From Fidelibacterota bacterium (GTDB lineage Bacteria > Fidelibacterota > UBA2242 > JAFGTP01), in the NCBI GenBank assembly GCA_016934035.1, contig JAFGTP010000054.1:359872-423871 (forward strand): a DNA stretch of 64,000 nucleotides. Direction: 5' to 3'. Under the pieces are notes generated by a model that was not told where the DNA came from, searched no databases, and saw nothing but the letters and a program-made list of their open reading frames with translations. A program made the position numbers and the translations under genes. Shown here in pieces: positions 19,628 to 28,325 of the stretch (positions within the stretch are counted from its first letter, which is position 1; every line of letters starts with the position of its first letter).

Positions 19628-21000
19628 AGAATTCCAAAACTACGTAATATGAGCGTTGCAATGCCGAAATATGCGGAAACCCCCAAAACATCCACAACCG
19701 TTGTAACAATCGGGCCAGTAGCAACAGCCGGGTCAACATTAAACCGTTCCAACATCAGGGGGGTAATTGTACCCAGACTGGCTGCAATCAACATGGAAAA
19801 GGAGAGGGAAATACCAATGATGGCACTGAGAAGCAGAATATTTTCAATTCCCAGGTTGAATAAAAAAGTGAACAGGAAGAGTAAAATACCGTAAGTGGCA
19901 CCCAGTATTAAACCAATCAGTACCTGCCTGAAAAACACTTTTTCCAAATGGTTGAAATCAATTCTGCCAGTAGACAAACCGCGTACAATAATGGTGGATG
20001 ACTGGGTGCCTACGTTTCCTCCCATGCCCATAACGATGGGCATAAAAGCTGACAGGAGAATAAATTCCTTGACGAGATAGCCGAAATTGCTGATGATAAA
20101 AGAAGAGATAAAACCGCCCAGGAAAGTGGCAAACAACCAGGGAAAACGGGTGCGGGCGGATTCAAAGGGTGTCTTCAATAAAATTTCACGGTCTTTACCA
20201 ACACCGGCCATCTGCAGAAAGTCTTCCGTCGCTTCTTCCCGAAGGACGTCAATAATATCATCCACCGTGACAATCCCCAGCAACACATTATTATTGTCCA
20301 CTACTGGCAAGGCCAGTAAATCATAGCGGGATGTAATCCGGGCGACTTCTTCCTGATCGGTTTCCGGTGAAACTGTCAGTACATTGGTGAGCATGATGTC
20401 CTTGAGTTTTGTTTCCGGCTTGGCGGTCAGCAAATGTCGCATGGACAGGATTCCACTCAACCGGTCTTTTTCATCGACGATGTAGATATAAAAAATCATT
20501 TCCGTGTCTTCCTGTTTGTGAACGGAATTGATGGTATCCTGGACCGTGTCGTTTTCCCTCATTTTGAAGGGCAGGGGAACCATGATACCTCCGGCTGATT
20601 CCGGTGGATACATCATCAGTTCTTCCAGCTTTTCGGACTCTTTATCCTTCATGATATTCAGGATCTGGCTTTCGAGCTCTTCGTCGAGGCTTCCGATCAA
20701 ATCGGCCTGGTCATCGGGAGGCATTTGTGTGATGATTTTGACGATTTCTTCAGGTTCCAGTGTTTCCAGCATATCATGGGCAATGGTCTCATCCAGTTCG
20801 GAAATAAAATCGGCCTTGAATTCATAATCATCAATATTATTAAAAATATATAATCGCTCATCAGCTGTTAAAGAAGGAAATATTCTCGAAAGGTCGGCAT
20901 GATGGGTTTTTTCCAGCATTTTTTTGATATTCTGGACCGCATTTCTGCGGATTAAGCGACGGAAAGTATCAAGCAGTATAATAAATTCTCTGTCCCTCAT
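19624..21000 (-). CDS. mgtE: MgtE-type magnesium transporter
   Basis: 458 aa, typical for MgtE. An N-terminal helical superhelix domain (about 20-125, with MPPDDQADLIGSLDEE) is followed by two CBS domains (about 130-255). The five-helix channel domain (about 285-455) has the conserved GGNVGTQSSTIIVRGLSTG stretch. In this family the cytosolic N and CBS domains sense Mg2+ and gate the pore. It lies between the CPBP protease gene (15 bp upstream) and the glycosyltransferase (4-base overlap). Confidence 0.95.
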   Translation of the reverse strand: MRDREFIILLDTFRRLIRRNAVQNIKKMLEKTHHADLSRIFPSLTADERLYIFNNIDDYEFKADFISELDETIAHDMLETLEPEEIVKIITQMPPDDQADLIGSLDEELESQILNIMKDKESEKLEELMMYPPESAGGIMVPLPFKMRENDTVQDTINSVHKQEDTEMIFYIYIVDEKDRLSGILSMRHLLTAKPETKLKDIMLTNVLTVSPETDQEEVARITSRYDLLALPVVDNNNVLLGIVTVDDIIDVLREEATEDFLQMAGVGKDREILLKTPFESARTRFPWLFATFLGGFISSFIISNFGYLVKEFILLSAFMPIVMGMGGNVGTQSSTIIVRGLSTGRIDFNHLEKVFFRQVLIGLILGATYGILLFLFTFLFNLGIENILLLSAIIGISLSFSMLIAASLGTITPLMLERFNVDPAVATGPIVTTVVDVLGVSAYFGIATLILRSFGIL

Positions 21001-21015
21001 ACTTATCTCCCTTCT

Positions 21016-21822
21016 TTATGATTCATAGGTTTTCAGCCTGGTTAATTTACGCATGAAATATAGCAAAAGAAATATTCCGGTCAAAAAAACAATCGGATGG
21101 GTGTGGCCGTGGAATGAAAGCAGGGGATCAATGGATTTTTCAAAGTGGGTAAAGGCCAGAGAGAGGGAATTATTGACCAGATGAAACAAAAAAGAGGGCC
21201 AGATGGATTTTGTTTTCCAACCTGCGAAGGAAAGTAAAAATCCTGCTGCAAAAATACTTAAAGCCCAATAGATATTAAAGTGTGAAATCATAAAGGCGAC
21301 AGCTGTGTAAACCACAGCTCGGGTAGCGTTTTTAAGGTTTTTTTCCAGTGCGTGAAGAAAAAAACCGCGAAAGACCATCTCCTCGGTCAAAGGGCCAATA
21401 ACGGCGATTGACATGATCAGCAGTAAGGCTGACGGCAGGTCCGATATTCTCAGCAGGGCTTCCAACTCCTGCATATAATCCGGCAATGTGATGAACATCG
21501 CCATCAGCCGTTCAATCTCATCCAGCACAAAAAGCAAACCCACTCCGGCCATGAGGGTGTAACAGATGTAATTCCATCTGACTGCCCGGAAACGAAAAAC
21601 CTCTTTCAAACGGTATTTCCGTAAAATTGCCCAGATCAGGATGGGTACCGGTAAGAGTGCTTCTCCTACCAGTAGAGCAATCCGTGTGACAGCGGCTTGA
21701 TCGATTTCAAAAATCACCCCCAAAGGCAGGAGAAAAAGGGCCGGAACCAATAAGCCCAAAGCCATGCCAGCGGCCAGCAATAAAATCGATTGCCACAGTT
21801 TTGGCGGATTAAAAGGGTTCAT
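21016..21822 (-). CDS. CPBP family intramembrane metalloprotease
   Basis: 268 aa with about eight membrane helices. The Abi/CPBP signature is intact: the Glu pair and Arg in EEMVFRGFFLHAL, and the two His motifs in SHFNIYWAL and FHLVNNSL. Such proteins are glutamic-type intramembrane proteases related to Rce1 (processing of prenylated or small peptides); a specific substrate cannot be named. Its start overlaps the upstream thioredoxin-like gene by 14 bases, and mgtE follows after 15, so it is co-transcribed. Confidence 0.85.
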   Translation of the reverse strand: MNPFNPPKLWQSILLLAAGMALGLLVPALFLLPLGVIFEIDQAAVTRIALLVGEALLPVPILIWAILRKYRLKEVFRFRAVRWNYICYTLMAGVGLLFVLDEIERLMAMFITLPDYMQELEALLRISDLPSALLLIMSIAVIGPLTEEMVFRGFFLHALEKNLKNATRAVVYTAVAFMISHFNIYWALSIFAAGFLLSFAGWKTKSIWPSFLFHLVNNSLSLAFTHFEKSIDPLLSFHGHTHPIVFLTGIFLLLYFMRKLTRLKTYES

Positions 21823-22450
21823 TTATTTTTCCAAAGTATTGATTGAATTTTTCCAGTATTTCAGTGGTATCACTGTCCTGAAAGCCGTTGTGCCGATAGA
21901 GTAAATCTCCATCCCCGGAAATAATAATCAGCACCGGAGTTGTTGTAACATTGAGTTTTTTTGAAACGACACTATAGGGATCCAACAGAATATTGAGATT
22001 GGTTTGAAAGTGTTCGAGATATTTTTCTACCCTTTCCTTGTCTTCGCCGATATTCACCAGATAGGCTTTTTTAATATCAAATTTACCGGTTTGTTTTTCA
22101 AGAAAAGGGATCTCTTTCCGGCAGGGTATGCAACCAGTGGTAAAAAAGCTAAACAGCATATTGGTCTTTTGTTCAGGACGAACTTTGGGAGGGATGTTGC
22201 GTGACAAAAAGAAACCCTGGTTATTCAGTCCGCTGGCATAAAAATTTTCTACTTTTCTTAAGGTCTGATCGGTTTTTTCTACCCTTCCGCTATCAGGTCT
22301 TTGGGTCGAATCCGCCGCCTGAACCAAAGAATCCAGAATCATCTGGATGGAATCATTGACCGGAAAATCCAGGGAGAGAGAATCATTTGAAAACCGGTCC
22401 TGAGAAAACAAGGCGCAGCAGAGTCCGATGATAATAAAAATTCGCTTCAT
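21809..22450 (-). CDS. Secreted thioredoxin-like protein (TlpA/ResA group)
   Basis: 213 aa. A signal peptide covers residues 1-16 (ends ALFSQ). A low-complexity spacer of about 80 residues follows, then a TlpA-like thioredoxin fold with the redox pair C107 and C110 in TTGCIPCRKEIPF. The cis-proline region is TTPVLIII. It probably acts as a periplasmic thiol-disulfide reductase, possibly in cytochrome or disulfide maintenance. The partner is not encoded here. Its start overlaps the rRNA/tRNA methyltransferase gene by four bases. Confidence 0.85.
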   Translation of the reverse strand: MKRIFIIIGLCCALFSQDRFSNDSLSLDFPVNDSIQMILDSLVQAADSTQRPDSGRVEKTDQTLRKVENFYASGLNNQGFFLSRNIPPKVRPEQKTNMLFSFFTTGCIPCRKEIPFLEKQTGKFDIKKAYLVNIGEDKERVEKYLEHFQTNLNILLDPYSVVSKKLNVTTTPVLIIISGDGDLLYRHNGFQDSDTTEILEKFNQYFGKINEPF

Positions 22451-23238
22451 TTTTGACCTTTATTAATGAGTGAGTTGAGCATAATTCCCACAGACATAGC
22501 GAGATTCAGGGATTCACCACGGCCGTATTTGGGAATTGAAAGGATTTGCCGGGTATGGTTCATAATCCGTTGAGGCACGCCGTGGGACTCACTGCCAAAG
22601 CAAAGGATATATTCACTTTGGGGATTAAAGTTTACCGGGTTTTCCCCATTCAGATCGGCAATAAAAAGAGGAATTTTTTTATCGTCACAAAAGTTAATCA
22701 GCCTTTCAGGGGTCATATTTTGAATAATGGTCAGATGAAAAAAACTACCCATGGAACTGCGAACCACTTTGGGATTAAATGCATCGACGGAATTTTCTGA
22801 AATAATCACCGCGGGAACGCCAAACCAGGCCGCTGTGCGAAAAATAGTACCCAGGTTGCCGGGATCATTGACTTCCGAAAGGTAAAGGGCCGGAAGTTTG
22901 ATTTCTGATAATTCCTTTTCACGGCAATACTCGCAAATCGCCAGGACGCCTTCGGGATTGTTCATGGTGGTGATTTTTTGATAATCCTGGCTGGTCGTTA
23001 CAGTATGGTCCAGGTTTTTCTCAAGACACATTTTGATGAAATACTGCAATTTCACTACTGAGAGAGAGGAAGATAAATAGAGGTTGCGGACCTTGAGTTC
23101 TGACAGCAGTAATTCCTCTACATTTTTGATCCCTTCAATAATAAAGGCGTTGTTTTTTTTTCGGCCGTGAAGGGTTTTCAGGCTGTTGATGAATTGTTGT
23201 TCTTTTTTGGTGATATTTTTTTCTATTACAGTATTCAT
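22447..23238 (-). CDS. TrmH-family RNA 2'-O-methyltransferase
   Basis: A SPOUT-fold methyltransferase for rRNA or tRNA ribose. From the ATG at 23238 it is 263 aa. The reading frame stays open for 33 more codons upstream, but that part is AT-rich and unlike the family. An N-terminal substrate-binding domain (about 10-90) starts at LKTLHGRKKNNAFIIEG. The knot motifs follow: SEVNDPGNLGTIFRTAAWFG, then LCFGSESHGV, then SIPKYGRGESLNLAMS. Exact target (for example 23S G2251-type versus a tRNA site) cannot be decided. It is the first gene of the overlapping five-gene operon ending at 18515. Confidence 0.88.
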   Translation of the reverse strand: MNTVIEKNITKKEQQFINSLKTLHGRKKNNAFIIEGIKNVEELLLSELKVRNLYLSSSLSVVKLQYFIKMCLEKNLDHTVTTSQDYQKITTMNNPEGVLAICEYCREKELSEIKLPALYLSEVNDPGNLGTIFRTAAWFGVPAVIISENSVDAFNPKVVRSSMGSFFHLTIIQNMTPERLINFCDDKKIPLFIADLNGENPVNFNPQSEYILCFGSESHGVPQRIMNHTRQILSIPKYGRGESLNLAMSVGIMLNSLINKGQK

Positions 23239-23408
23239 AGTCCTGAAAATATAAAAAATATGCGGGTCATTTTGAAGTAAATAATAAAGTTTCAGGACCT
23301 TGACAACTTTTATAAATAAAAATAATTCCAATAGCAAGATTACTGCACATTCAATAAATTTTTTAAAATTCAGCCCCTGGTTATTAGAATTGATAAAATG
23401 GGATGGGA

Positions 23409-24440
23409 ATGAAAAATTTTTTTTACTTTGTCACAGTTGTTTTTGTTGTTGTTTCGGGCCTTTTTAGCCAGATCAAGCCATTGGACCGGTTAATTTTTGA
23501 AAATTTAATCATATCCATGCCCTGTGATTCTCTGGTTACCCCAAATAAATTGCATATTATCGATCAGCGAAAATTTAAGCCCAACACGCTTGGTATTACC
23601 CAGATCAACAAGTATAAATATATTCCAATAGACCAATATCTTGTTTTAAATCATGAGGTTGCTGATTTTTTGTCCTACAAAATCGAAGCAGATTCTGTGA
23701 AACTGGACCATCAGCTGGTGGTGGAAAATCTAACCCTTTGGGAAGATAATAAACCAGTCTTTAATCGTGCAAAAGTCCTGAACGGCTATTCCTTTCTTTT
23801 GGACGAAAACAACCAGAAAATAAAAAACTGGATGTGGGATATCCGCATCAAAAATAATCAGAAACTGGAGATTGAAGAAAATATCGCCCATCTCTTTGAC
23901 CATTGGCTCAACGCACAAAGGGATTCACTGAATTTTTTGAATTTCAATACGCCGATTTATCCCTATCGATTTCGCCGTGTTTTGGAGTCCTGGTTTGATT
24001 TTGTGGTGCTGCCGGATGGCTTTTTGATCGATGGCAACCTGACTCTGGATTTTCCCCGGAACCATAAAAACAATTGGTTTCTGGGTTCCGCTGGTATGTA
24101 TTACCGAAAATTCTCCTATCATGAATCTTTCAGCATTGGCGGATTTGACCAGCACTGGTACAAACGGATTTCAGCGGCGCTGATCTGGCGAAATAATACC
24201 ACCCTGCGCATCGGTGTCAACAGTTTCAACCATGATCGATTTGATCATGTGGATTACTGGAATATTATAATGGTCAATCTGGGTTTATCCTCTTCGCTGG
24301 AATACCGACCTAAATTTTTTCGCGGTTTATTTTTGGGTGGCGGTTTGTACATGAATGTCAATGGCTTGCCCTATATTCCCGATAAAATCAAAATTGTCGA
24401 ACCCGGACTTTTTATCACCCTGGGAGTTTGTTTACCATGA
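23409..24440 (+). CDS. Secreted protein of unknown function upstream of a TonB receptor
   Basis: I do not recognise the family. From the ATG at 23409 it is 343 aa (an ATG two codons earlier, at 23403, is also possible). Residues 1-20 are a signal peptide (hydrophobic VTVVFVVVSGLF, ending near FSQ). The second half is rich in aromatic residues and alternates polar and hydrophobic residues, as in small outer-membrane beta-barrels. The last residues, GLFITLGVCLP, resemble a terminal beta-strand. It overlaps the TonB-dependent receptor by four bases (ATGA), so it is likely an envelope protein in the same uptake unit. Confidence 0.7.
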   Translation: MKNFFYFVTVVFVVVSGLFSQIKPLDRLIFENLIISMPCDSLVTPNKLHIIDQRKFKPNTLGITQINKYKYIPIDQYLVLNHEVADFLSYKIEADSVKLDHQLVVENLTLWEDNKPVFNRAKVLNGYSFLLDENNQKIKNWMWDIRIKNNQKLEIEENIAHLFDHWLNAQRDSLNFLNFNTPIYPYRFRRVLESWFDFVVLPDGFLIDGNLTLDFPRNHKNNWFLGSAGMYYRKFSYHESFSIGGFDQHWYKRISAALIWRNNTTLRIGVNSFNHDRFDHVDYWNIIMVNLGLSSSLEYRPKFFRGLFLGGGLYMNVNGLPYIPDKIKIVEPGLFITLGVCLP

Positions 24441-26740
24441 AAAAACTATTGATTTCACTGATCCTTTTGATAAGTTTGTCCCGGGCATCCAATGTTTCCG
24501 GATATGTCATAGACCAGTCCTCCGGTGAAACCATCATCGGCGTCAATATCATGGTGAAGGGCACCGGTAAAGGAACTGCTACGGACAATGACGGATTTTT
24601 CATTTTACGAAATCTCGCTCCGGGCAAAACAATGCTGGTTTTTTCCCATATCTCCTATGAGCCCAAAGAACTGGAAATTGCTGTTGCGAATAAGAACCTC
24701 CTGGTTCCCGCTATTGAATTGAAAACCACAACCATTGAGACGGAAGCCATTGAGGTCACAGGCCGCCGCAACAGTATCATTGAAAAAGACCTGGACATCA
24801 GCAGTTTTGAAGTGGACCCGATTATTTTGTTTGAAGTGCCGCAGATGAACAAGGATGTTTTCAAATTGATGAAATTTTTGCCCAGTGTCACCATTTCCGA
24901 TCCGGCTTCTCCGCAATTTCATGTCCGTGGCAGTGATCCCGGAGAAAATCTGGTGCAACTGGACGGTATGACCATCTATAACCCGCAGCATTTTATGGCG
25001 TCGGAAGCGATTTTCAATCCCTATTCCATCAAGGATATTGAAATGCTGGTCGGTGGCTTTGATGCGGAATATGGCGGGCGAAATGCTTCCATTCTCAATA
25101 TTACTTCCAGAGAAGGACATAAAGATGAAATCCATGGCGAATTTAAACCGTCCATTTCCGGAATTTCCGGTGCTCTTGAATTTCCGGTAAACCAGAATTC
25201 CACGGCCATGATATCCGGTCGCTACTATTCAGATCTAATGTTCAGAGTGATGATGAATGCGCCCAACACCATGTCCGATATTATCGGAACATTTCAAACC
25301 AGATTGGGGACCACCCGCCTGAGTTTTACTGGTTTTCATGCCCGGGATTTTATGGATTACAACATTACTGGATTTACGATCTATTTTCCCGATACCTTGT
25401 TTGATGATTTTGAAGAGGGCTTTGTCACCAACACGGCAAACAGCGCCATTGGTGTCCACTCTCATTCCGTGCTGTTGCCAAACCTGTTGTTCGATACTCA
25501 TCTATATTATTCTGCCTCGAAAGTAAAGAACAAAACCTATTTTTCCTTGGCCATTTCTGATACCAGTTGGGATAAAGATGTTTTTCTGGATTATGAAACG
25601 AAAATTACCAATCACATTTCCGATTACACTGCCAAAGCCGGTTTGACCTATTTTACCTTTTGGAACCAATCCTGGAACCTGGGAGCTGAACTGAATTTTT
25701 TGGATTTTGAAAACAGCATTGGTGAATCCTATTTGGGAGAAAAACTGAAGCAGAAAAGGGCCGACCTGCAGGCCTTTTATCTCCAGGATAAAATTGACCT
25801 GGGGCCTCTGGTCTTCAAAGCCGGGCTGAGGAACACACGATTTCGAGCAGAGAGTCAATGGCGGCTGGAACCTCGCTTGTCTCTTGCCATGAAAGGTAAA
25901 ATATCCACACTAAAACTGGCCTGGGGAAGATACAATCAATACATCACCACGATGAATTCCAAAGACAATGAATTTGTCCAGACCCTTGAATATTTTAACA
26001 GTCTTAAAAATTATGAGCCCATTGCCTCAGAACAATTCATTGCCGGAATCGAAGGCTATATAAACGAGGACCTCTTCTATTCGGTCACCGGATATTATAA
26101 AGATCTTTATCGATTGTATAAATTTGACTATTCAGATGCCGATGAAGCTATCGGGCCGGAACAGGGAAAAGGAAAAGCCTATGGCATCGAAACGCTTATA
26201 CGGGGAAAGATTGGAAAATTGTCCGGTTGGGCCAGTTACACAATATCCAGAGGGACACGAAGTTTCCCATCCTATCGAAATGGCAAAGAATACCTTTATG
26301 ATGGTGACCAAACCCACAATTTAAAAACGTTACTGATGTACAATCTGACCCGCGATATCACGGCTAGCACAACCTTCCAGTTCAGCAGCGGGTATCCCAA
26401 AACCTGGGAAACCGGAAAATACAATCAATTTAATTACGATGTTGTAGAAGACCGGATCGGTATTTATCCCAGGGATGTTACACCGGCCAAAAACAATGTT
26501 CGTTATCCGCCCCGAATGTTGCTGGACATCGGCTGGAAAAAGAAATTACGCACCGGCTTTGGCCATGACCTGGCGGAGTATCTTGGCGCTGATGACGCCT
26601 ATTTTACCATGACCATCAGGAACGTGCTTTTTTTGAAACGTAACCCTTACTATTATTTTTACTTGCCCGATTATGGGTACTATGGATTTGGTCTGAGTTA
26701 CATACCCAGTATCACTGCCGGCTACAGCATCAAGTTCTGA
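24437..26740 (+). CDS. TonB-dependent outer-membrane receptor
   Basis: From the ATG at 24437 it is 767 aa. A signal peptide (residues 1-19) precedes a carboxypeptidase-regulatory-like domain (about 20-105: NVSGYVIDQSSGETIIGVNI, then GKGTATDNDGFF). The plug domain (about 125-230) includes HVRGSDPGENLVQLDGMTIY and FDAEYGGRNASILNI. A barrel of 22-strand character follows to the C-terminal YSIKF. Such receptors import large or scarce ligands with TonB-ExbBD energy; ligand unknown. The organisation matches Bacteroidota-type receptors, but without a SusD partner. It is coupled to the gene before it by ATGA and is followed by a lipoprotein gene. Confidence 0.9.
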   Translation: MKKLLISLILLISLSRASNVSGYVIDQSSGETIIGVNIMVKGTGKGTATDNDGFFILRNLAPGKTMLVFSHISYEPKELEIAVANKNLLVPAIELKTTTIETEAIEVTGRRNSIIEKDLDISSFEVDPIILFEVPQMNKDVFKLMKFLPSVTISDPASPQFHVRGSDPGENLVQLDGMTIYNPQHFMASEAIFNPYSIKDIEMLVGGFDAEYGGRNASILNITSREGHKDEIHGEFKPSISGISGALEFPVNQNSTAMISGRYYSDLMFRVMMNAPNTMSDIIGTFQTRLGTTRLSFTGFHARDFMDYNITGFTIYFPDTLFDDFEEGFVTNTANSAIGVHSHSVLLPNLLFDTHLYYSASKVKNKTYFSLAISDTSWDKDVFLDYETKITNHISDYTAKAGLTYFTFWNQSWNLGAELNFLDFENSIGESYLGEKLKQKRADLQAFYLQDKIDLGPLVFKAGLRNTRFRAESQWRLEPRLSLAMKGKISTLKLAWGRYNQYITTMNSKDNEFVQTLEYFNSLKNYEPIASEQFIAGIEGYINEDLFYSVTGYYKDLYRLYKFDYSDADEAIGPEQGKGKAYGIETLIRGKIGKLSGWASYTISRGTRSFPSYRNGKEYLYDGDQTHNLKTLLMYNLTRDITASTTFQFSSGYPKTWETGKYNQFNYDVVEDRIGIYPRDVTPAKNNVRYPPRMLLDIGWKKKLRTGFGHDLAEYLGADDAYFTMTIRNVLFLKRNPYYYFYLPDYGYYGFGLSYIPSITAGYSIKF

Positions 26741-26789
26741 GGTGAGTATGAGCGAAAAATCATTCAATCCGGAGGTCCCAAAGAACACC

Positions 26790-27575
26790 ATGAAAACCCA
26801 AAGAAACTTTATCCTTATTCTCATGTTAACTTTTCTATTTTCCTGTGAATTGCCCCATCAGCCAGGGCCGATGCCGAAAGAAATCCTTGACCTCAATTTT
26901 GAGCCGGGTCTCAATATACTGGGAATTGTCCGACTCAATGGCTACCAGGCAGAATCTTTTATTTACATTGAGGAAGTGTTGAAGACAAAGGATTATTATG
27001 CAGAAGAAAATGAATTTTATATCACCGGTGCTTCGGTAAAAATTCAAAATTCAAAGGATTCCCTGTTTACTTTTGAAATATATGACGAAATTGATTCCAT
27101 GCGCTATACCAACCCGACATTCATTCCTGAAGAACGGGAAACCTATTACCTCAATGTGGAGGCCGAAACTGAAAACGGAGAATTGCATGTAACGGCGAAG
27201 ACGACTATGCCCGCTATACCCTCCCTGGACAAAAATACAATCATCCTCAGGGATGACAGAATTCTATTGGACCTGATCACAACAGAGGATGCCTTTCGAT
27301 ATGATATTGTGCTATTTTTTGCTGAGGAGGATATTCGCCGGACCCTTTATTCATCGGGCCCGGGAGTTCAGACCATTGAAATGAAATATTCCAAAGCTTT
27401 TGGCAAACCAGTTCTCCTGGGTATAGCGGCATATGACCGGAATCTCACGGATTACCTCAACGCTTCCTCATCCATCATTCCGCAGACCTACCAGGAGGAT
27501 ATCTCGACTGTAGAAGGCGGCTATGGCTGTTTTGGTGCCATCAGTATCCAAACCTTTGATTTAGGTGAATTATGA
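26790..27575 (+). CDS. DUF4249-like outer-membrane lipoprotein
   Basis: From the ATG at 26790 it is 261 aa and begins with a lipoprotein signal, MKTQRNFILILMLTFLFSC, whose Cys19 is the lipidation site. GGAGGT at 26771-26776 serves this start, at a slightly long spacing. The in-frame GTG at 26742 and ATG at 26748 would put a polar tail before the signal. The body is beta-rich, and the TonB-receptor-next-to-lipoprotein arrangement is typical of DUF4249 proteins in Bacteroidota. A surface or periplasmic accessory role for the receptor is inferred. It overlaps the DUF523 gene by four bases. Confidence 0.7.
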   Translation: MKTQRNFILILMLTFLFSCELPHQPGPMPKEILDLNFEPGLNILGIVRLNGYQAESFIYIEEVLKTKDYYAEENEFYITGASVKIQNSKDSLFTFEIYDEIDSMRYTNPTFIPEERETYYLNVEAETENGELHVTAKTTMPAIPSLDKNTIILRDDRILLDLITTEDAFRYDIVLFFAEEDIRRTLYSSGPGVQTIEMKYSKAFGKPVLLGIAAYDRNLTDYLNASSSIIPQTYQEDISTVEGGYGCFGAISIQTFDLGEL

Positions 27576-27985
27576 AACTTGTCAGCGCCTGCCTGGCCGG
27601 AATTGATTGTGCCTATGACGGAAAAGCCAGAAGTTGTGAAAAAGTCATTGAACTGGTGAAAAAGGGCGAGGCCCTTCCGGTATGCCCGGAACAACTGGGT
27701 GGCCTGCCCACTCCCCGTATTCCGGCGGAAATCCAAAAGGGAAAAGTCATCAATCAGGCGGGCCAGGATGTCTCGGCTAATTATCATAAAGGCGCTGAAG
27801 AGGCCCTCAAAATCGCAAAAATGGCCAATTGCAGGGAAGCCATTCTCAAGTCCAATTCTCCATCCTGTGGAAAGGGTATCATTTACGATGGGACTTTCAA
27901 CCATGTCAAAGTCCAGGGCAATGGTGTTTTTACCGCGATGCTACTGAAGGAGGGCCTGCAAGTGAAGACGGAAAAAGAAATTTAA
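27572..27985 (+). CDS. DUF523 domain protein
   Basis: 137 aa, covering the whole DUF523 domain. The family's cysteine-rich features are visible: SACLAGIDCAYDG at the start, VCPEQLGGLPTPR in the middle, and LKSNSPSCGKG towards the end. The conserved cysteines suggest a metal or iron-sulfur site, but the function is not established. It overlaps the lipoprotein gene by ATGA, yet it is a widespread cytosolic domain, so the link may be transcriptional only. Confidence 0.88.
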   Translation: MKLVSACLAGIDCAYDGKARSCEKVIELVKKGEALPVCPEQLGGLPTPRIPAEIQKGKVINQAGQDVSANYHKGAEEALKIAKMANCREAILKSNSPSCGKGIIYDGTFNHVKVQGNGVFTAMLLKEGLQVKTEKEI

Positions 27986-28325
27986 TCTTAACCAGCGTTG
28001 GAATTTTATTTTTACCGGCAAAATACCTGATTAAAAGGTCCCCATTTGTTCGATAAGTGCCCACTGATCAGGTAGGTGTTTTGTTAATAGCCATTGTAAA
28101 AAAATGAAATTTTTTGGATTCTTTTGTGCCTGAAGCGCCGGTTCCAAAGGTCTAGGGGGAATACTTCATTAATAATTCTGAATAACAAACCAAAATTAAA
28201 AAGAAAAAACTCTTACCATTATCTTTAAACTGGACTTTTTTTTTCATATATTGGTTGGTTAAAGTGAATTTTTCTGACAAAGTCATGTTGATTATTTATA
28301 TAACACTTTAAACATCGGAGGGTTT
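27986..28325. other. Intergenic region before hppA
   Basis: 340 bp. TACCTGAT (28024-28031) and ATCAGGTA (28067-28074) form a perfect 8-bp inverted repeat with a 35-base loop, followed by GGTGTTTTG. This could be a weak terminator for the uptake operon. The rest is AT-rich, and I see no gene. The hppA promoter should lie here; GGAGG at 28317-28321 is its ribosome binding site. Confidence 0.45.

Noticed and set aside
21016..21822. CPBP protein as an abortive-infection or bacteriocin immunity gene
   Set aside because: It sits in a housekeeping-like operon with mgtE and a methyltransferase, and no toxin or defence partner is nearby.
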